Source: [Pantoea] beijingensis (GTDB lineage: Bacteria; Pseudomonadota; Gammaproteobacteria; Enterobacterales; Enterobacteriaceae). From it: a stretch of 64,000 bases of DNA. How positions within the stretch are numbered: the stretch's first letter is position 1; every line of letters begins with the position of its first letter. Position numbers and translations under genes: made by a program. Below are positions 46,152-57,300 of this stretch, piece after piece. The DNA lies in NCBI RefSeq assembly GCF_022647505.1, contig NZ_CP071409.1, positions 3,348,001 to 3,412,000 of the forward strand, read 5' to 3'. The notes below the pieces were generated by a model that was not told the DNA's origin, ran no database searches, and was given only the letters and a program-made list of their open reading frames with translations.

Positions 46152-47263
46152 GGCAACTGCCATAGCTGGTGAAAACCAGCCAGATAAGCATCGCCATAAC
46201 CCTGAGAGAGTTGCGGCGGCGTGCCGGCGTCTTTGGCGTTATCCTTTGTGAACAGGTAAAAAGGAATTTTTGCATCCGCGACCGTCGGTAATCCGCAGGC
46301 GATACGCATTTCTGAATCCATAATAGAATGCGCAATCCAATCAAGGTTTTCACCGATATCCATTTCAACCTGATTACGCTGCACCATGCCAAGAACAAAG
46401 GGTGTGCCGTTGAATGCATTAATCTTGACCCGATTTTGCGCACCGGTAATCGTGACGGCAGGTACAACGAACTGCACCATGCTGTCGTAAATAACGATAA
46501 TGTAGTTAATGGTGGGATCGGCTAACAGTGCGGCCTGAACGCCAGGAGTAATCCGGGTCGCCCAGTCAGTGCCAATATAATCCAGCATTTTCGCCTGACA
46601 ATCAGTGCAGTGTTTCAGCTCCGCCTTGATACCCGCGACCATTGAGTCAGTAGAGAGTGGGCCGCTGGAGATCAGCACCAGTGCATTCAATTTGCCTTTG
46701 GTACTCACGACCGCACCATCTACCAGCAGTGCACCTGCTTTAAAATAATCCACTGCGACATTGCTATCGGTGTATTTACCTAACGCTGCCGACTGTTCAA
46801 GACCGTTGTTATGCGAGGCAACAACCTTGATACCGGCGGCCTGAGCCGCTTTAATTTGCGGCGTCAGTACCCGGGGATCGGCGCCACCGAGCAGGTCAAC
46901 CATATTCACCTGTTGATTCAGCGCGGTATTCATCCCCTGAACCCATTGAGAACTCTGCCCCTGATTTTCCCAGGTGGTGAAGGTGAAACCGACCTTGTCG
47001 GCCACGCCTTGCATGGCTTTTTCAATCGTGGCGGTAAAAGGATTGGCGCTTGATTGGGGGATACTCATTATCGATTTACCGCGCATGCAGCTTTTCGCGT
47101 CAAACGCCGGGCCGGGTGCGACAAAGGCTGGTTTTTCCTGATAAGGCTTGAGCTGTGCCTCAAACCAGGCGAGATCGTCAGCTCTGGCGGTCGATTGCAC
47201 CACCAGCGGTATCACACTGCTGATGAACAGGGTCATTATTATCTTTGCTACTTTCTGATTCAT
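46148..47263 (-). CDS. Sugar-type periplasmic binding protein
   Basis: A 371-residue periplasmic binding protein of the RbsB/XylF-like (type 1) class, with signal peptide cleavage near ARA/DD. Recognisable: IMSIPQSSANPFTATIEKAMQGVADKVGF, AQAAGIKVVASHNNGLEQ, and a hinge-proximal VIYDSM. Despite the sugar-type fold, the operon context (allantoinase, ureidoglycolate lyase) suggests a ureide, purine or related ligand. First gene of the operon, with tandem palindromes upstream. Confidence 0.85.
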   Translation of the reverse strand: MNQKVAKIIMTLFISSVIPLVVQSTARADDLAWFEAQLKPYQEKPAFVAPGPAFDAKSCMRGKSIMSIPQSSANPFTATIEKAMQGVADKVGFTFTTWENQGQSSQWVQGMNTALNQQVNMVDLLGGADPRVLTPQIKAAQAAGIKVVASHNNGLEQSAALGKYTDSNVAVDYFKAGALLVDGAVVSTKGKLNALVLISSGPLSTDSMVAGIKAELKHCTDCQAKMLDYIGTDWATRITPGVQAALLADPTINYIIVIYDSMVQFVVPAVTITGAQNRVKINAFNGTPFVLGMVQRNQVEMDIGENLDWIAHSIMDSEMRIACGLPTVADAKIPFYLFTKDNAKDAGTPPQLSQGYGDAYLAGFHQLWQLP

Positions 47264-47330
47264 AACGTCCTCTTACCCTCAGATGCTCCAACACGCTGGC
47301 TTCGGAAACGCTATCTGCCAGCCGTTCTAA

Positions 47331-47354
47331 ATTGCACGCAATATTGCAGGCAAT
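47331..47354. promoter_or_regulatory. Two adjacent ATTGC-N2-GCAAT palindromes
   Basis: Two 12-bp sites, ATTGC-AC-GCAAT (47331-47342) and ATTGC-AG-GCAAT (47343-47354), stand end to end about 70 bases upstream of the binding-protein gene, with another GCAAT half-site at 47364-47368. They look like a two-dimer operator for the operon. The flanking GntR or the LacI-type regulator could bind. The rest of the 47,264-47,554 gap shows no gene. Confidence 0.65.
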
Positions 47355-47554
47355 ACTGTTTAAGCAATAATTACGCCATTTACTGACTGAATGAGGTGTA
47401 AAAAATCGAACGTTGAATAATTAGTTTAAAAAACAGCGGGGTTAATACAGCAGGGATACTGGCGGGCCACGGTGTACTCTTTTTAATCAGGTTGGCGAAA
47501 AAGCGGCCACTGCCCTGACAAACATCAGGCGTGCTTCATTAGAGGGCAGCGTTC

Positions 47555-48331
47555 TCAGGGACGATCTCCGGGAAGGAGAACGGTACCGTAGATATCGACT
47601 TCAGCACGCCGACGTTCGCTGAGATCGAGGCTTTGTTCAATATGCTGACAGTGTGCCAGAGCGACAGCTGCCGCACCATCGGCATCATTGGCATCAATAA
47701 GCGCGATCAGTTTCTCATGCTCATGCACCAGGCACAGTACGCCGTTTTGTTTTTCATACAGCGACTGAATCAGACAGACCCGCCGCATCAGTAAGGTCAA
47801 CATCCTGGTTAATACTTCATTACCGGCCATCTCGGCCAGCAGCATATGGAACTCGCCAGCTATCCGATTCATTTCAGGTAATCGGTTATCGAACACTCTC
47901 CGCTGGGTTTCCAGATGGGTATACAGCTGGGCAATATTCGCCTTCGTTGCTCTGGCGCAGGCCAATCTGACAATAATTGATTCGAGGTGTCGTCGCGCCT
48001 CAAACACATCTCTGGCCTCGTCCACCGTGGGGCGGCGAATAAAAGCGCCACGATTTAATTGGAATTCGATAACCGCTTCGTCGCGCAGACGTTCAAGCAC
48101 CCGACGCACCCGCGAGCGAGGCACCCCGTAGCTTTTAGCCAGCTTCACTTCGTTGAGGTACTCTCCCGGTCTGAGCGTCTTATCAATAATAGCGTCCACC
48201 AGGCGATCGTATATCAGTTGCTCTTCCGGCAGTTGGCCTCGCACGGGCAACAAAGCGACTGACTCTGACGCTGCCGATACATCGCTGACATTCTTTGCCA
48301 TCATTTGCTCTTTATTAAACCCGGTGCCCAT
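47555..48331 (-). CDS. GntR-family regulator (FCD type)
   Basis: A 258-residue GntR/FadR-family regulator. It has the N-terminal winged helix (LRPGEYLNEVKLAKSYGVPRSRVRRVLERLRDEAVIEF in outline, then RGAFIRRP) and a C-terminal all-helical FCD ligand-binding domain (VFEARRHLESIIVRLACARA, FHMLLAEMAGN, HEHEKLIALIDANDADGAA). It lies on the same strand upstream of the ABC operon and is its likely regulator. A TTGTATAAAACAA element (48442-48454), like FCD-type operators, lies upstream. Confidence 0.88.
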   Translation of the reverse strand: MGTGFNKEQMMAKNVSDVSAASESVALLPVRGQLPEEQLIYDRLVDAIIDKTLRPGEYLNEVKLAKSYGVPRSRVRRVLERLRDEAVIEFQLNRGAFIRRPTVDEARDVFEARRHLESIIVRLACARATKANIAQLYTHLETQRRVFDNRLPEMNRIAGEFHMLLAEMAGNEVLTRMLTLLMRRVCLIQSLYEKQNGVLCLVHEHEKLIALIDANDADGAAAVALAHCQHIEQSLDLSERRRAEVDIYGTVLLPGDRP

Positions 48332-48557
48332 AAATAACCTTGCTTATTACCGCGTCATTTTCGCCAGACTACGCGGGTTTTACTGGGGAACAACGTGGCT
48401 GCCAGGAACAGGCACGCTGCGCCAATATGTTAATAGATTCTTTGTATAAAACAACAGCACCATCAAGCCGATGGCGCGAATAGTTTAGGAACCGAGCGCG
48501 CAGCAGCAGCTCTGGAAACGACGCGTGGCACTTCCTTAAGTTCACCCTTTTCACTTA

Positions 48558-49748
48558 TCAGAACAGGCATTGGCCGTTCTCCGCAACCAGCACACCGCGT
48601 TTGAAAACCTTACGCTCCCGCGGCGTTTCTACCAGTGCTTCTACCATGCTACGCCCGGGAACCAGCACCAGATCGGCATAATCCCCCTGTGCAAGGCCAT
48701 ATTTTTTCAGCGCCATGACCCGCGCGCCACCGTAAGTAATGGTCTGCGCCGCCTTCATGATTTCACTGTCTTTCCGCCAGCGGTAACGCAGCCCCATGGT
48801 TACCGCACGCTGTAGCATATCGCCATTGCCATACGGGCTCCAGGTATCCCGTACACCATCATTACCGGCACAAATATCCACCCCCGCATCCGTTAGCTTG
48901 TCCCATGGCGGTACAGAAATATCCGCAGGTGCCGTGGTGGCAACGCTAATACCGAGCTCGGCCATATCCTGTATTAGCCGATACTGTTGTTCCGGCTCAA
49001 CCATACCCAGACAGAAACCATGGCTCAGCGTGACGCGATTTTCCATCTGATAGCGGCGGGTAAAATCGAGCAGCAGCCCCAGACTGAACGCCCCCAGTTC
49101 ACCGCGCTCATGCAGATGGATATCAATTTTCTTATCGTGCCGTGTGGCCAGTTCAAAAATAAGGGTTAAGTGACGAACAGGATCTTTTTCATAAGAGCAG
49201 GGATCCAGCCCACCAATCAGTTCAGCTCCCATTTGCAGTGCTTCATTAAGTAATGCTTCCGTACCCGGATTTTGCAGGATGCCACTTTGCGGGAACGCAA
49301 CGATCTCGATATCCACCTTTCCCGTCAGGGCTTCACGCGCGGCCAGTACACTTTCCAGATTCCCCAGACCGACTTCATTATCGATATCAACATGAGTACG
49401 GATAAATGAAGTACCGGATGCAATCGCACGTCGTGAGATCTGCTCGGACTGCCGTTTCACATCAGGTTGCTGCTCACGGCGGTAACGCCGTTCATTCGCG
49501 ATGATGTCCGTCAGGTTGCGCGGCACGTCGTTCACGTACCAGTCGCGCCCAAGCAACGTTTTATCAATGTGGGCGTGCCCATCCACCAGGCCGGGAAAAG
49601 CCTGGTAACCGCTACCGTCAATCACGGTGGCCTGCGGCGGAACCGACAAATTCTCACCACGCGCGGCAATCACGCCGTCGCGCAGCAGCAGATCCACCGA
49701 AGTGGATTGATCAAAAGGGGTCACATTTTTCAGGATAATTTCGGCCAT
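48558..49748 (-). CDS. CodA/AtzC-like amidohydrolase
   Basis: A 396-residue metal-dependent hydrolase of the cytosine deaminase group. Metal-site motifs: GLVDGHAHIDKT, DIHLHERGELGA, SHGFCLG and the late CAGNDGVRDTWSPYGNGDML. Family members deaminate or open N-heterocycles such as cytosine, isoguanine or ammelide. The ATG at 49748 (MAEIILKNV) is chosen over a longer upstream frame. It is in the same orientation upstream of the GntR gene, probably part of the ureide/N-heterocycle set. Confidence 0.85.
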   Translation of the reverse strand: MAEIILKNVTPFDQSTSVDLLLRDGVIAARGENLSVPPQATVIDGSGYQAFPGLVDGHAHIDKTLLGRDWYVNDVPRNLTDIIANERRYRREQQPDVKRQSEQISRRAIASGTSFIRTHVDIDNEVGLGNLESVLAAREALTGKVDIEIVAFPQSGILQNPGTEALLNEALQMGAELIGGLDPCSYEKDPVRHLTLIFELATRHDKKIDIHLHERGELGAFSLGLLLDFTRRYQMENRVTLSHGFCLGMVEPEQQYRLIQDMAELGISVATTAPADISVPPWDKLTDAGVDICAGNDGVRDTWSPYGNGDMLQRAVTMGLRYRWRKDSEIMKAAQTITYGGARVMALKKYGLAQGDYADLVLVPGRSMVEALVETPRERKVFKRGVLVAENGQCLF

Positions 49749-50071
49749 GATAAAACCTTTATATCGGGGAGGAGGGTGACTGCGCACAGGAAGAATGACA
49801 GCTAGCGTCATCCGCCGCCCGGCGAAAACGTTAGGCGGACAAAAGTCATAAATATACCGATCGTGCCATCGCTAACCGGATCCATTAATGAATTTTCCTC
49901 AATACTTCATGAAAAAAACAGGCCATTAATTCAACAAATTGATAATGGCATACTTGCTTTCACGAATGAAGGTGCTCATCGCGCCATTATTTCGAAAGCA
50001 GCGAACTGTCGCGACAAAGGTTTTACGTTGCTCTACCTCATGTCGCATCTGTTGAATATAGGGGAATTAAG
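49749..50071. other. Gap between amidohydrolase and SDR
   Basis: Contains the two divergent promoters. A plus-strand frame from 49863 (with NRPLIQQIDNGILAFTNEGAH) faintly resembles the end of a family 3 binding protein and could be a fragment, but support is weak. Confidence 0.3.
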
Positions 50072-50911
50072 ATGAGTAAAATTTGGTTTATTACCGGTGT
50101 AAGCAGCGGCCTTGGTCAAGCCATTGCAAAAGCCGCATTAGCGTCGGGCAATAGGGTGGTCGGCACATTGCGTAATGAAGAACAACGTCAGGCATTCACC
50201 CACCTCGTCCCAGGACGCGCTTATGGCATGCTACTGGACGTCACCGATGAGGCGGCGGTCAAGGCAACCGTAGCCCGTATTGAACAGGAAGTCGGACCAA
50301 TTGACGTGCTGGTCAACAATGCAGGTTACGGACTGGAAGGCGCGGTTGAAGAGACCAGCCTGGCGCAGGCACGTCATCAGTTTGATGTTAACTTTTTCGG
50401 TCTGTTAGCCGTCACTCAAGCGGTCTTGCCGGGCATGCGCGAACGCCGTAAGGGATACATTTTCAATATTTCCTCTACCGGCGGCGTGATGGCCTTTCCA
50501 GGCCTGGGGGTTTATAACGCCAGTAAACATGCCGTTGAAGCGCTGTCCGAATCGCTGGCTCAGGAGGTTCAAGCGTTAGGCATTAAGGTTACAGCAATTG
50601 AGCCTGGTCCATTCCGCACCGACTGGGCAGGACGATCGATGCTACGTGCAGAAAAAAGAATAGGTGATTATATCTCCAGCGCAGGTGCAATTCGGGATGC
50701 ACTGGCACAGCGTAATGGTAAACAACCCGGCGATCCGGTACGCGCGGGCACCGTTCTGGTCAATCTGAGCAACCACGAAAACCCACCCCGCCGCTTGTTA
50801 CTCGGCACCATGGGCTATAAACAAGTAGGGGCTCATCTCAGTAACCGTCTGGCTGAAATGATCGGCTGGGTTGATGTCACCACCAGTACCGATTTCCCGG
50901 CTGGCGAGTAA
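50072..50911 (+). CDS. Short-chain dehydrogenase/reductase
   Basis: A 279-residue classical SDR oxidoreductase. NAD(P) site [30 protein letters not shown], catalytic [29 protein letters not shown] with the Ser-Tyr-Lys set, then [13 protein letters not shown] good ribosome binding site (GGGGA) precedes the ATG. Its 3' end abuts a beta-lactamase gene fragment on the other strand. Substrate unknown. Confidence 0.93.
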   Translation: MSKIWFITGVSSGLGQAIAKAALASGNRVVGTLRNEEQRQAFTHLVPGRAYGMLLDVTDEAAVKATVARIEQEVGPIDVLVNNAGYGLEGAVEETSLAQARHQFDVNFFGLLAVTQAVLPGMRERRKGYIFNISSTGGVMAFPGLGVYNASKHAVEALSESLAQEVQALGIKVTAIEPGPFRTDWAGRSMLRAEKRIGDYISSAGAIRDALAQRNGKQPGDPVRAGTVLVNLSNHENPPRRLLLGTMGYKQVGAHLSNRLAEMIGWVDVTTSTDFPAGE

Positions 50912-51079
50912 GGAACGCAGCAACGCATCCGCTACGTTATCGTCACGCATCCACTGTATTAACTGCTGACGTGATGCAGGCTTCAGTACCACTGTCAGGA
51001 TCAATTTTTGTAGCGTTTGACTGGCGGCTACGGGCGTGGTGGTATCACGCCGCGCAACCGCATTCGTTCCCCTGAGCAC
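50912..51079 (-). pseudogene. Class A beta-lactamase fragment
   Basis: The minus-strand frame reads [19 protein letters not shown] and [26 protein letters not shown]. This lines up with the middle of Ambler class A enzymes (TEM: RDTTMPAAMATTLRKLLTG and [26 protein letters not shown]). Both the N-terminal half with the SxxK and SDN motifs and the C-terminal part with KTG are missing, so no enzyme is made. The fragment stops at the 3' end of the SDR gene, as if that region had been joined by deletion. The 51,080-51,240 stretch upstream holds nothing certain. Confidence 0.8.
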
Positions 51080-51242
51080 GGAAGTGATCCGAAGCTTCTC
51101 AACGTCAGATTCTATAAACGAATTTTTTCACCTGGCTTTGCGCGAGCAATGTTAACCCTTTGTCGTGAAAAAGGGGCTATCTGGATAGTGGATATTCAGA
51201 AGAGGGGAACAGAAGAGTATGAGTCTGCTATCAGGAGCGATG

Positions 51243-51276
51243 AAAAAGGGTTCATGCAGAACATGAACCCTTTTTT
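51243..51276. terminator. Bidirectional Rho-independent terminator
   Basis: Five A, GGGTTCATG, a 5-nt loop, CATGAACCC, six T. The 9-bp stem with A- and T-tracts on either side works both ways; it lies about 70 bases past the stop of the giant autotransporter gene on the minus strand. Confidence 0.92.
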
Positions 51277-51344
51277 AACCCTGTGCAAGGACAGAGAAGC
51301 CGGCGATTCAACAGCAGGTATCAGGATTTCATCCCGCTGTTTTA

Positions 51345-54300
51345 TTAAAAGTTATATTTAAGCCCTATCATAGCCGAGGTATCGTTATAGCCTTTATCGC
51401 CCGCCTGTACGCCGATATTTCCCCAGACGTTAAGCCCGGGATTAATTTGCCCTTCCACACCGGTTTTAATTTCGCCCAGGTTGCGTGCACCTTTCTGACG
51501 AATGCTGACGCCATCCATTTTGGTACCGAAGTCACGGGTATTGTGGATCCAGTTAACGTCAACAAACGGCTGAAACGTGCGGCCCTTTCCATTATCAATG
51601 GCGCTATGGCCTTTAAGGAACGTTCTCACACCGAGCCGGGTTTGCAGGTTACCGTCACCTTCGCCCTGAATACGCGATCCGTTGGCTTCATGATGATCAT
51701 TCGCTTTTACGCCCATCCAGATCGCCTGGGCCTGTGGCTGAATGAACCATTCACTCCCTGAACCTTTGCTGCCAGTAAACTCGCCCAGCTTGTGGGTATA
51801 GCCGAATTCAAGTGAACCGGTGATACCTTTAGACTTATAGGATTCACTCTGAATCGCCTGGCCCTTAACGCTGTTGTTAAACCAGCTATACTGCGCCCAA
51901 CTGTCAAGATAAGCGCCCTGATGGGTTTCATCGTTGGCATACCAGGTTGCGTACAGACCGGTGCTGTAACCATTTACCGAGCCCTCTGAACCGTATCCCG
52001 TAGACGAGGAACGCGTGTTACTGCTGTTATGTCCATAGCCCGCCATCGCACCAAGATGCCATCGGTCAAGTCCATCACCGCTCCAGCGCGCAATGTCTCC
52101 CCCGATTTGCATCACATAGCGATTGCTCTGGGTTTTCAACTGCCCGGAACTGTCTCGCCATGCGTTATGCCCACCGACCTGACGCATCCACATACTGGTC
52201 ACTTTCTTCTCGCCTGTTAACGCATCAATATACTGCGTTTCACCAAGACGATCGTGCAGCCGGTTGATAAACATGGTGTTTGCTGCGGCCAGGTTAGCCG
52301 TATAACTGCCCGGTTCCGGACGCACATCAGGTTGAGGCTTGGGCTTAGGATCGGGCCCCGGATTTGGATTCGCTTTATGGCTGGTTAAATACCAGTTGCT
52401 GTCGTTGTCATCCTGCCCACGGACCAGTGAATAATCATAAGCACCGGCGACAATCCTGCCATCCTGCGTAAACTCACCGTCTGACTGACCGTCTACATGA
52501 ATCACTTCGATACCATTAATCGTCTGCGCACCTGATCCGCCAGCATTAGTGACGCTGACGCCGGTTGAGCCAGAGGTGTCCCCTTTAACAATCAGTTTAT
52601 CGGTGGTGGAGTCGTCGCCGTTCAGGGCGGTATTCAGAGAGAGATGCCCCCCATCACCGATATAGTTGCCGTTAACAATCAACTGATTGCCTGCCGGGCC
52701 TACGCCATTTCCGGTCCGGATATTTCCGCTGTTAGTCAGGTTACCTCCGGCGGTAAAAATCGCCGTACCGGAAGTACCCTGGTCATCACCAACGGCCAGC
52801 GTGCCCTGGTTATCAATATTGCCTGCTACCCCGCCAAAACCGGATAAGCGCCCACCGGTGTGGATATTGACCTGGCTGCTGGCCAGTGTAACAGCCTTAT
52901 CCGCTTCCCCCAGCATCAACCCACCGCCGTTGATATCGGTCTGCCCGGTCCACTGCGCGCTGCCGTTTAGCGTCACGCTACCGTTACCCTTTTTCACCAC
53001 GCTGCCCAAGCCGCTAACGCTGTTTTTCAGCGACCAGCTGTCATTCGTATTAAGAACGAATTGACCGGCGTCCTTAATCGCTGCCGTCCCCAACTGCTGT
53101 GCGGAAGAGGCGGTCAGCGTTGACGCAGTATCAATCTCAAATGTACCGGTAAAATCACGATTATTTCCGGCGAGGGTAACGTCGCTGGAGGCCAGCATCA
53201 CCCGCCCGGCATCGCTAATACTGTTGTATAACGCCCCCGCGGCTTTACTCAGATTCAGCACGCCCGCCGCGATAATCTGTCCGCTACCCAGCCCCTGGGT
53301 ATTATCCAGTACGGCGGTTGCGCCTTGGGCAATTGTGGTACTGGCTCTCAGCGCCGAATTAGCACCGGCGACATTCAACGTTCCACCTGCAACGGTCAGT
53401 TCCCCGTCACCGGCCAGTCTGCCTGCGGACTCCCCGCCGTTCGTCAGGGTCAGGTGACCGCCGTTTAAATCCGTCAGTGAACCGCTTTCCGCCGAGAGTT
53501 TACCGATGGTCTGCGCATGGCCGCGCATATCAAACCCGGTTGCAGCGGCCAGTTTCAGCTCGCGGGTATTGCCGAGGGCACGATCGTTTAGCATCGCCAG
53601 GTTACCGCTGCGCACATCGGTGAGGCCACTGTAGTCATTATCCCTATTGGATAGCGTCACGGTCTGACCTTTCCGGCTGTCAAAGGCCAAATCCCCACTG
53701 CCGGTCACCCTGGCACTCAGGTCCGCTGCGTTATCGCTTTTGCCGTTAGCATCAAGGATAAGCGCATCCGCCCCTTTGCCCTGCAAATCGACCTGGGTCA
53801 GACCGTAGTTAACATAAAGCCCATCGTTGTTCTCTCCGCTGGTCAGACGATAGTCATAGGTTCCTTTCGCCACCACCTTGCCATTCTGGGAAATATCTGC
53901 GGTAACCGCATCGGTAATCACATTCCCGTCTTTATCCTTCAGCACCAGATCGCCGGCTCCGCCCTGAACGGCGGTGTCTGACGCGGCCAGTTTGATGAAT
54001 GCCCGGGCATCATCCTGTTCCAGAATAGAGCGATGCGTATCGGCCTGGGGACGATCGTTGCTGACCGTTCCGGTATCAACCTGCACCGTTCCCCGTCCCG
54101 ATAAATCCGTCGTCCCGGTGTGAAGGGTACCGCTCGCGGAGGGATTACCCGGCGTTACGCCATCAAACCGTACGGTCCCACCATTAAATGCCAGCCCGCC
54201 GATATTCTGTTCCCCAAAACCAACGTGGGTAACGCTGCCATCCCCGGCGAGAAGCGTGGCGTTAGCCAGCGCCTGGGTGTTAAGTCCGCTCAGTTCAAAC

Positions 54301-57300
54301 TGGCTGTGAGTTAATGCCAGCGTACCGGCAAAGCCATCGGTCGCATTGTTGCGGTCAAAATCGAAGCGGTTATCCGCAGCATCCGCAGAGAGAATCCCGG
54401 TACCGGCCAGATGGCTTTTAAAGGTGATATCCGCCTTATTTTGCAGGTTAAGCTGGCTGGTGCCATCAATGTTATATCCGGTGCCGGCCCCGTCATCGCC
54501 GTTATCCCCCAATGCCAAATCAACATTATCCAGGGTGAGGCGCGAGTTGTTAGCCAGCTCAATATGCTCCATGCCAGTAATGGCATCAGCCCGATTGACG
54601 GTATAGGCTGAATTTTCCAGCCGTAGCGTATCCTCCCCGCTGCCGCCGTTTAATGAGGTGAACAGCTTGCCGCTTTCCGCTTCCTGAATATCTTTCAGAA
54701 TAAAGCGATCGGTGCCGGTACCGCTGGTGATATCGGTCGCCGTACTGCCGGACGCCAGTATCACGGTATTATCACCGCTTAATAAATTCACCTGGCCGCG
54801 AATATTCGCACCGCTGGCGTTGGTAAAGGTGATCCCCTTGCCCCGATTCATTTCCAGCGCGGTATGGCCGGCATCCCGTGCCAGGATATCCGCGCGGTTA
54901 GTAAAGGTTTCAAGCGAGCCGTTGTCGACATTCACCACGGCAGCGTTATCAGAAACGGAGATGAGATTACCCAACTGCTCAACGTTCTTTGTCGTTCCCT
55001 CAACCACCAGCGCAGACTGCCCCTGGTCACTGAGCACATTCACGCTGGCACCCGTTTTCAGATCGGCGGTTGAATGAACAACGATACCGTAGCCTTCCGC
55101 CGAATTGACATTTATCACCAGATTTCTGGAGTCCGACATATCCAGCATCTGGTCGCTATTAATACCGTGCCAGGCGCTGGCAAGCGGCATCGCGTTAACG
55201 ATGGCATGTATAGGGATCACTTCGAACAATAAGCCAGTCCCGCTGCCGTTAACATTGATAACGCCGGAGTTGGTCTGAGCCAAAGACGCACCGGTGTGAA
55301 TGCCCAGGCCATTTCCCACATTAATGGTGGTATCTTTAAGCTGAATACCACTCACGGCGGCTCTGTTTTCTATCGCACTACCGCTGCTGGCGCTGTCCAT
55401 ATTGATGGTTGCACCCTCTACCGTCAGGCCTTTCGCGTACTGATCCAGTAAGATGCCGTGTGCGGTGCCCGCCGCACGGGTTTCACCTTTACCCTCTAAA
55501 GCCAGCGTAGCCTTAGCGCCGACCCGATAGGCTGCCGTGCCGTCTGTCGCGGTGACAACACCACTGTTAATGACCCGGGAATTGGCCCCCTTAATATCGA
55601 TCGCCACGCCGTTAACCGTCACATCAGAGCGGTTATCGACCGTTCCGCCAGCCACCTGAATCCCGGTGCTGAACTTCGTCGCAAAGTCGATGAAGCCTTC
55701 ATGGATAAGTTTACCGCCATTTTTAACCAGGTAGCCAAACGCACTATCTGAGATATTGGCCGTTTTCAACGCAGCATGGCTGGTTAAGACCGAATCACCT
55801 TTTTTCGTTTCGTCGGTTGAGCCATCAAGTTTGTAATAATTACCATCAACAATCCCAGCGGTGGCACCGCGCCCTGACACGGCAATCGTGGTGTCCGCGC
55901 TTATCTCGCCCGTCGCACCTCCTTCAATGCGAACGCCGGTTGCTCCCTGACCTGTTACGTTCAGCGCCTGTTTGCCGGAATCAAAACGGCTGTCGCTACC
56001 GGTGGTGCGGATAATAGTCGCGCCGATACCGGAAGCATTAAGCTGAGATGTACTGCCTGAGGCTCCAGAGAAGTGAGCTCCACCGTCCACACGGTAAAGC
56101 GTGGCCCCCTTCATGGAGGCGTCCTGAACGCTGGATGCGGTATTTTTAATGGAGGAACCCGCACCAAAGATGTAATACCCCGTCTGATTAACGCCCCGTT
56201 TAAAGCTGACGGCGCCGTTTCCGGCCACATCAATTTCACCCTTATTCAGCGCATAAACACCGATTGCACCGTCGCCGTATAAGTTTATCTTCCCGGATAA
56301 CAGCGCCAGCGCTTTTTCCCCCTCGGCCTTAATACCGTAGTTGGCATAGTGGGTAACAGGATCCAGCCCGCCATTAACGTTAATGATCCCCGCATGGGTC
56401 GCCTGAGCATTGCTCATAACATATATCCCAATGCCGTTCAGACCACTCAAACCAATGGTACCGCTATTGACGACTTTCTCCGCCTGCGTGCCGCTGCGGG
56501 CAATAATACCGTAGTTGGCCACGGCAGCTTCACCGCCAGCCGCGCCAAAGATGGCGATACTCCCTTTTTGATTAAGGGTTGCAGGGCCGCCAACATCAAA
56601 GGCAGCGGCATTCTGCACCTGGCTACCGATAATGACCTGCGAAGCTTCCGAACCGTTATAAGTACCGTTACCGTACAGATGAACCCCAATAGACCGTTTC
56701 TTTATCGCAATGCTGTTCACGGCATCCGTCGGGGTCCGCTGCGCCATGCGGCCAATATAGAGCACCCCCTGGTTATTGAAGGTACTATTTTTCTGAACTT
56801 CCACCCCGATGTTGCTGCCATCACCCTCTGTTTTAGCGAGTTCCGGAGTGGCAGCGATGTTAATCGCGCCATCGTTATTTAATGTGGCACTATCGTTCAT
56901 TAATACGGCCGTGTTGCCGAAATAATCACCTGTCGCGGCGACATTGATAACGCCCGTACGATTGTTATTAATGACGGATTTTCCGCTGGCGGAAATAGCG
57001 GTGTGCTGCCCCTGGGTAACGCCAATAGCGCCATTGTTAAAATATCCCGCCATCTCCGGGTTGGTTCCGGCATCAATCACGCCATTATTGTTGACGACTG
57101 CATCTTGTTTGGCAGCGATGACATACGCCCCACGCAGGGTATTGTTCGCCGTTCCTAACGTGCCGTTGTTAGTTAACGTGGCACTGTTTTCCAGGTTAAC
57201 AACGGTTGCATCTGAATTAACCAGTTGAATATTCGCATTATTATCAACAGCAACCTTCGCGTTATTTTCAGCGTGAATATATGAAACGGCATCCTTGCTA

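Noticed and set aside
48442..48454. TTGTATAAAACAA as a firm GntR operator
   Set aside because: It is an imperfect site about 110 bases upstream of the gene; mentioned with the GntR gene only.
49863..50075. Possible fragment of a family 3 binding protein
   Set aside because: The similarity rests on a short, common C-terminal pattern; too weak to list as a pseudogene.
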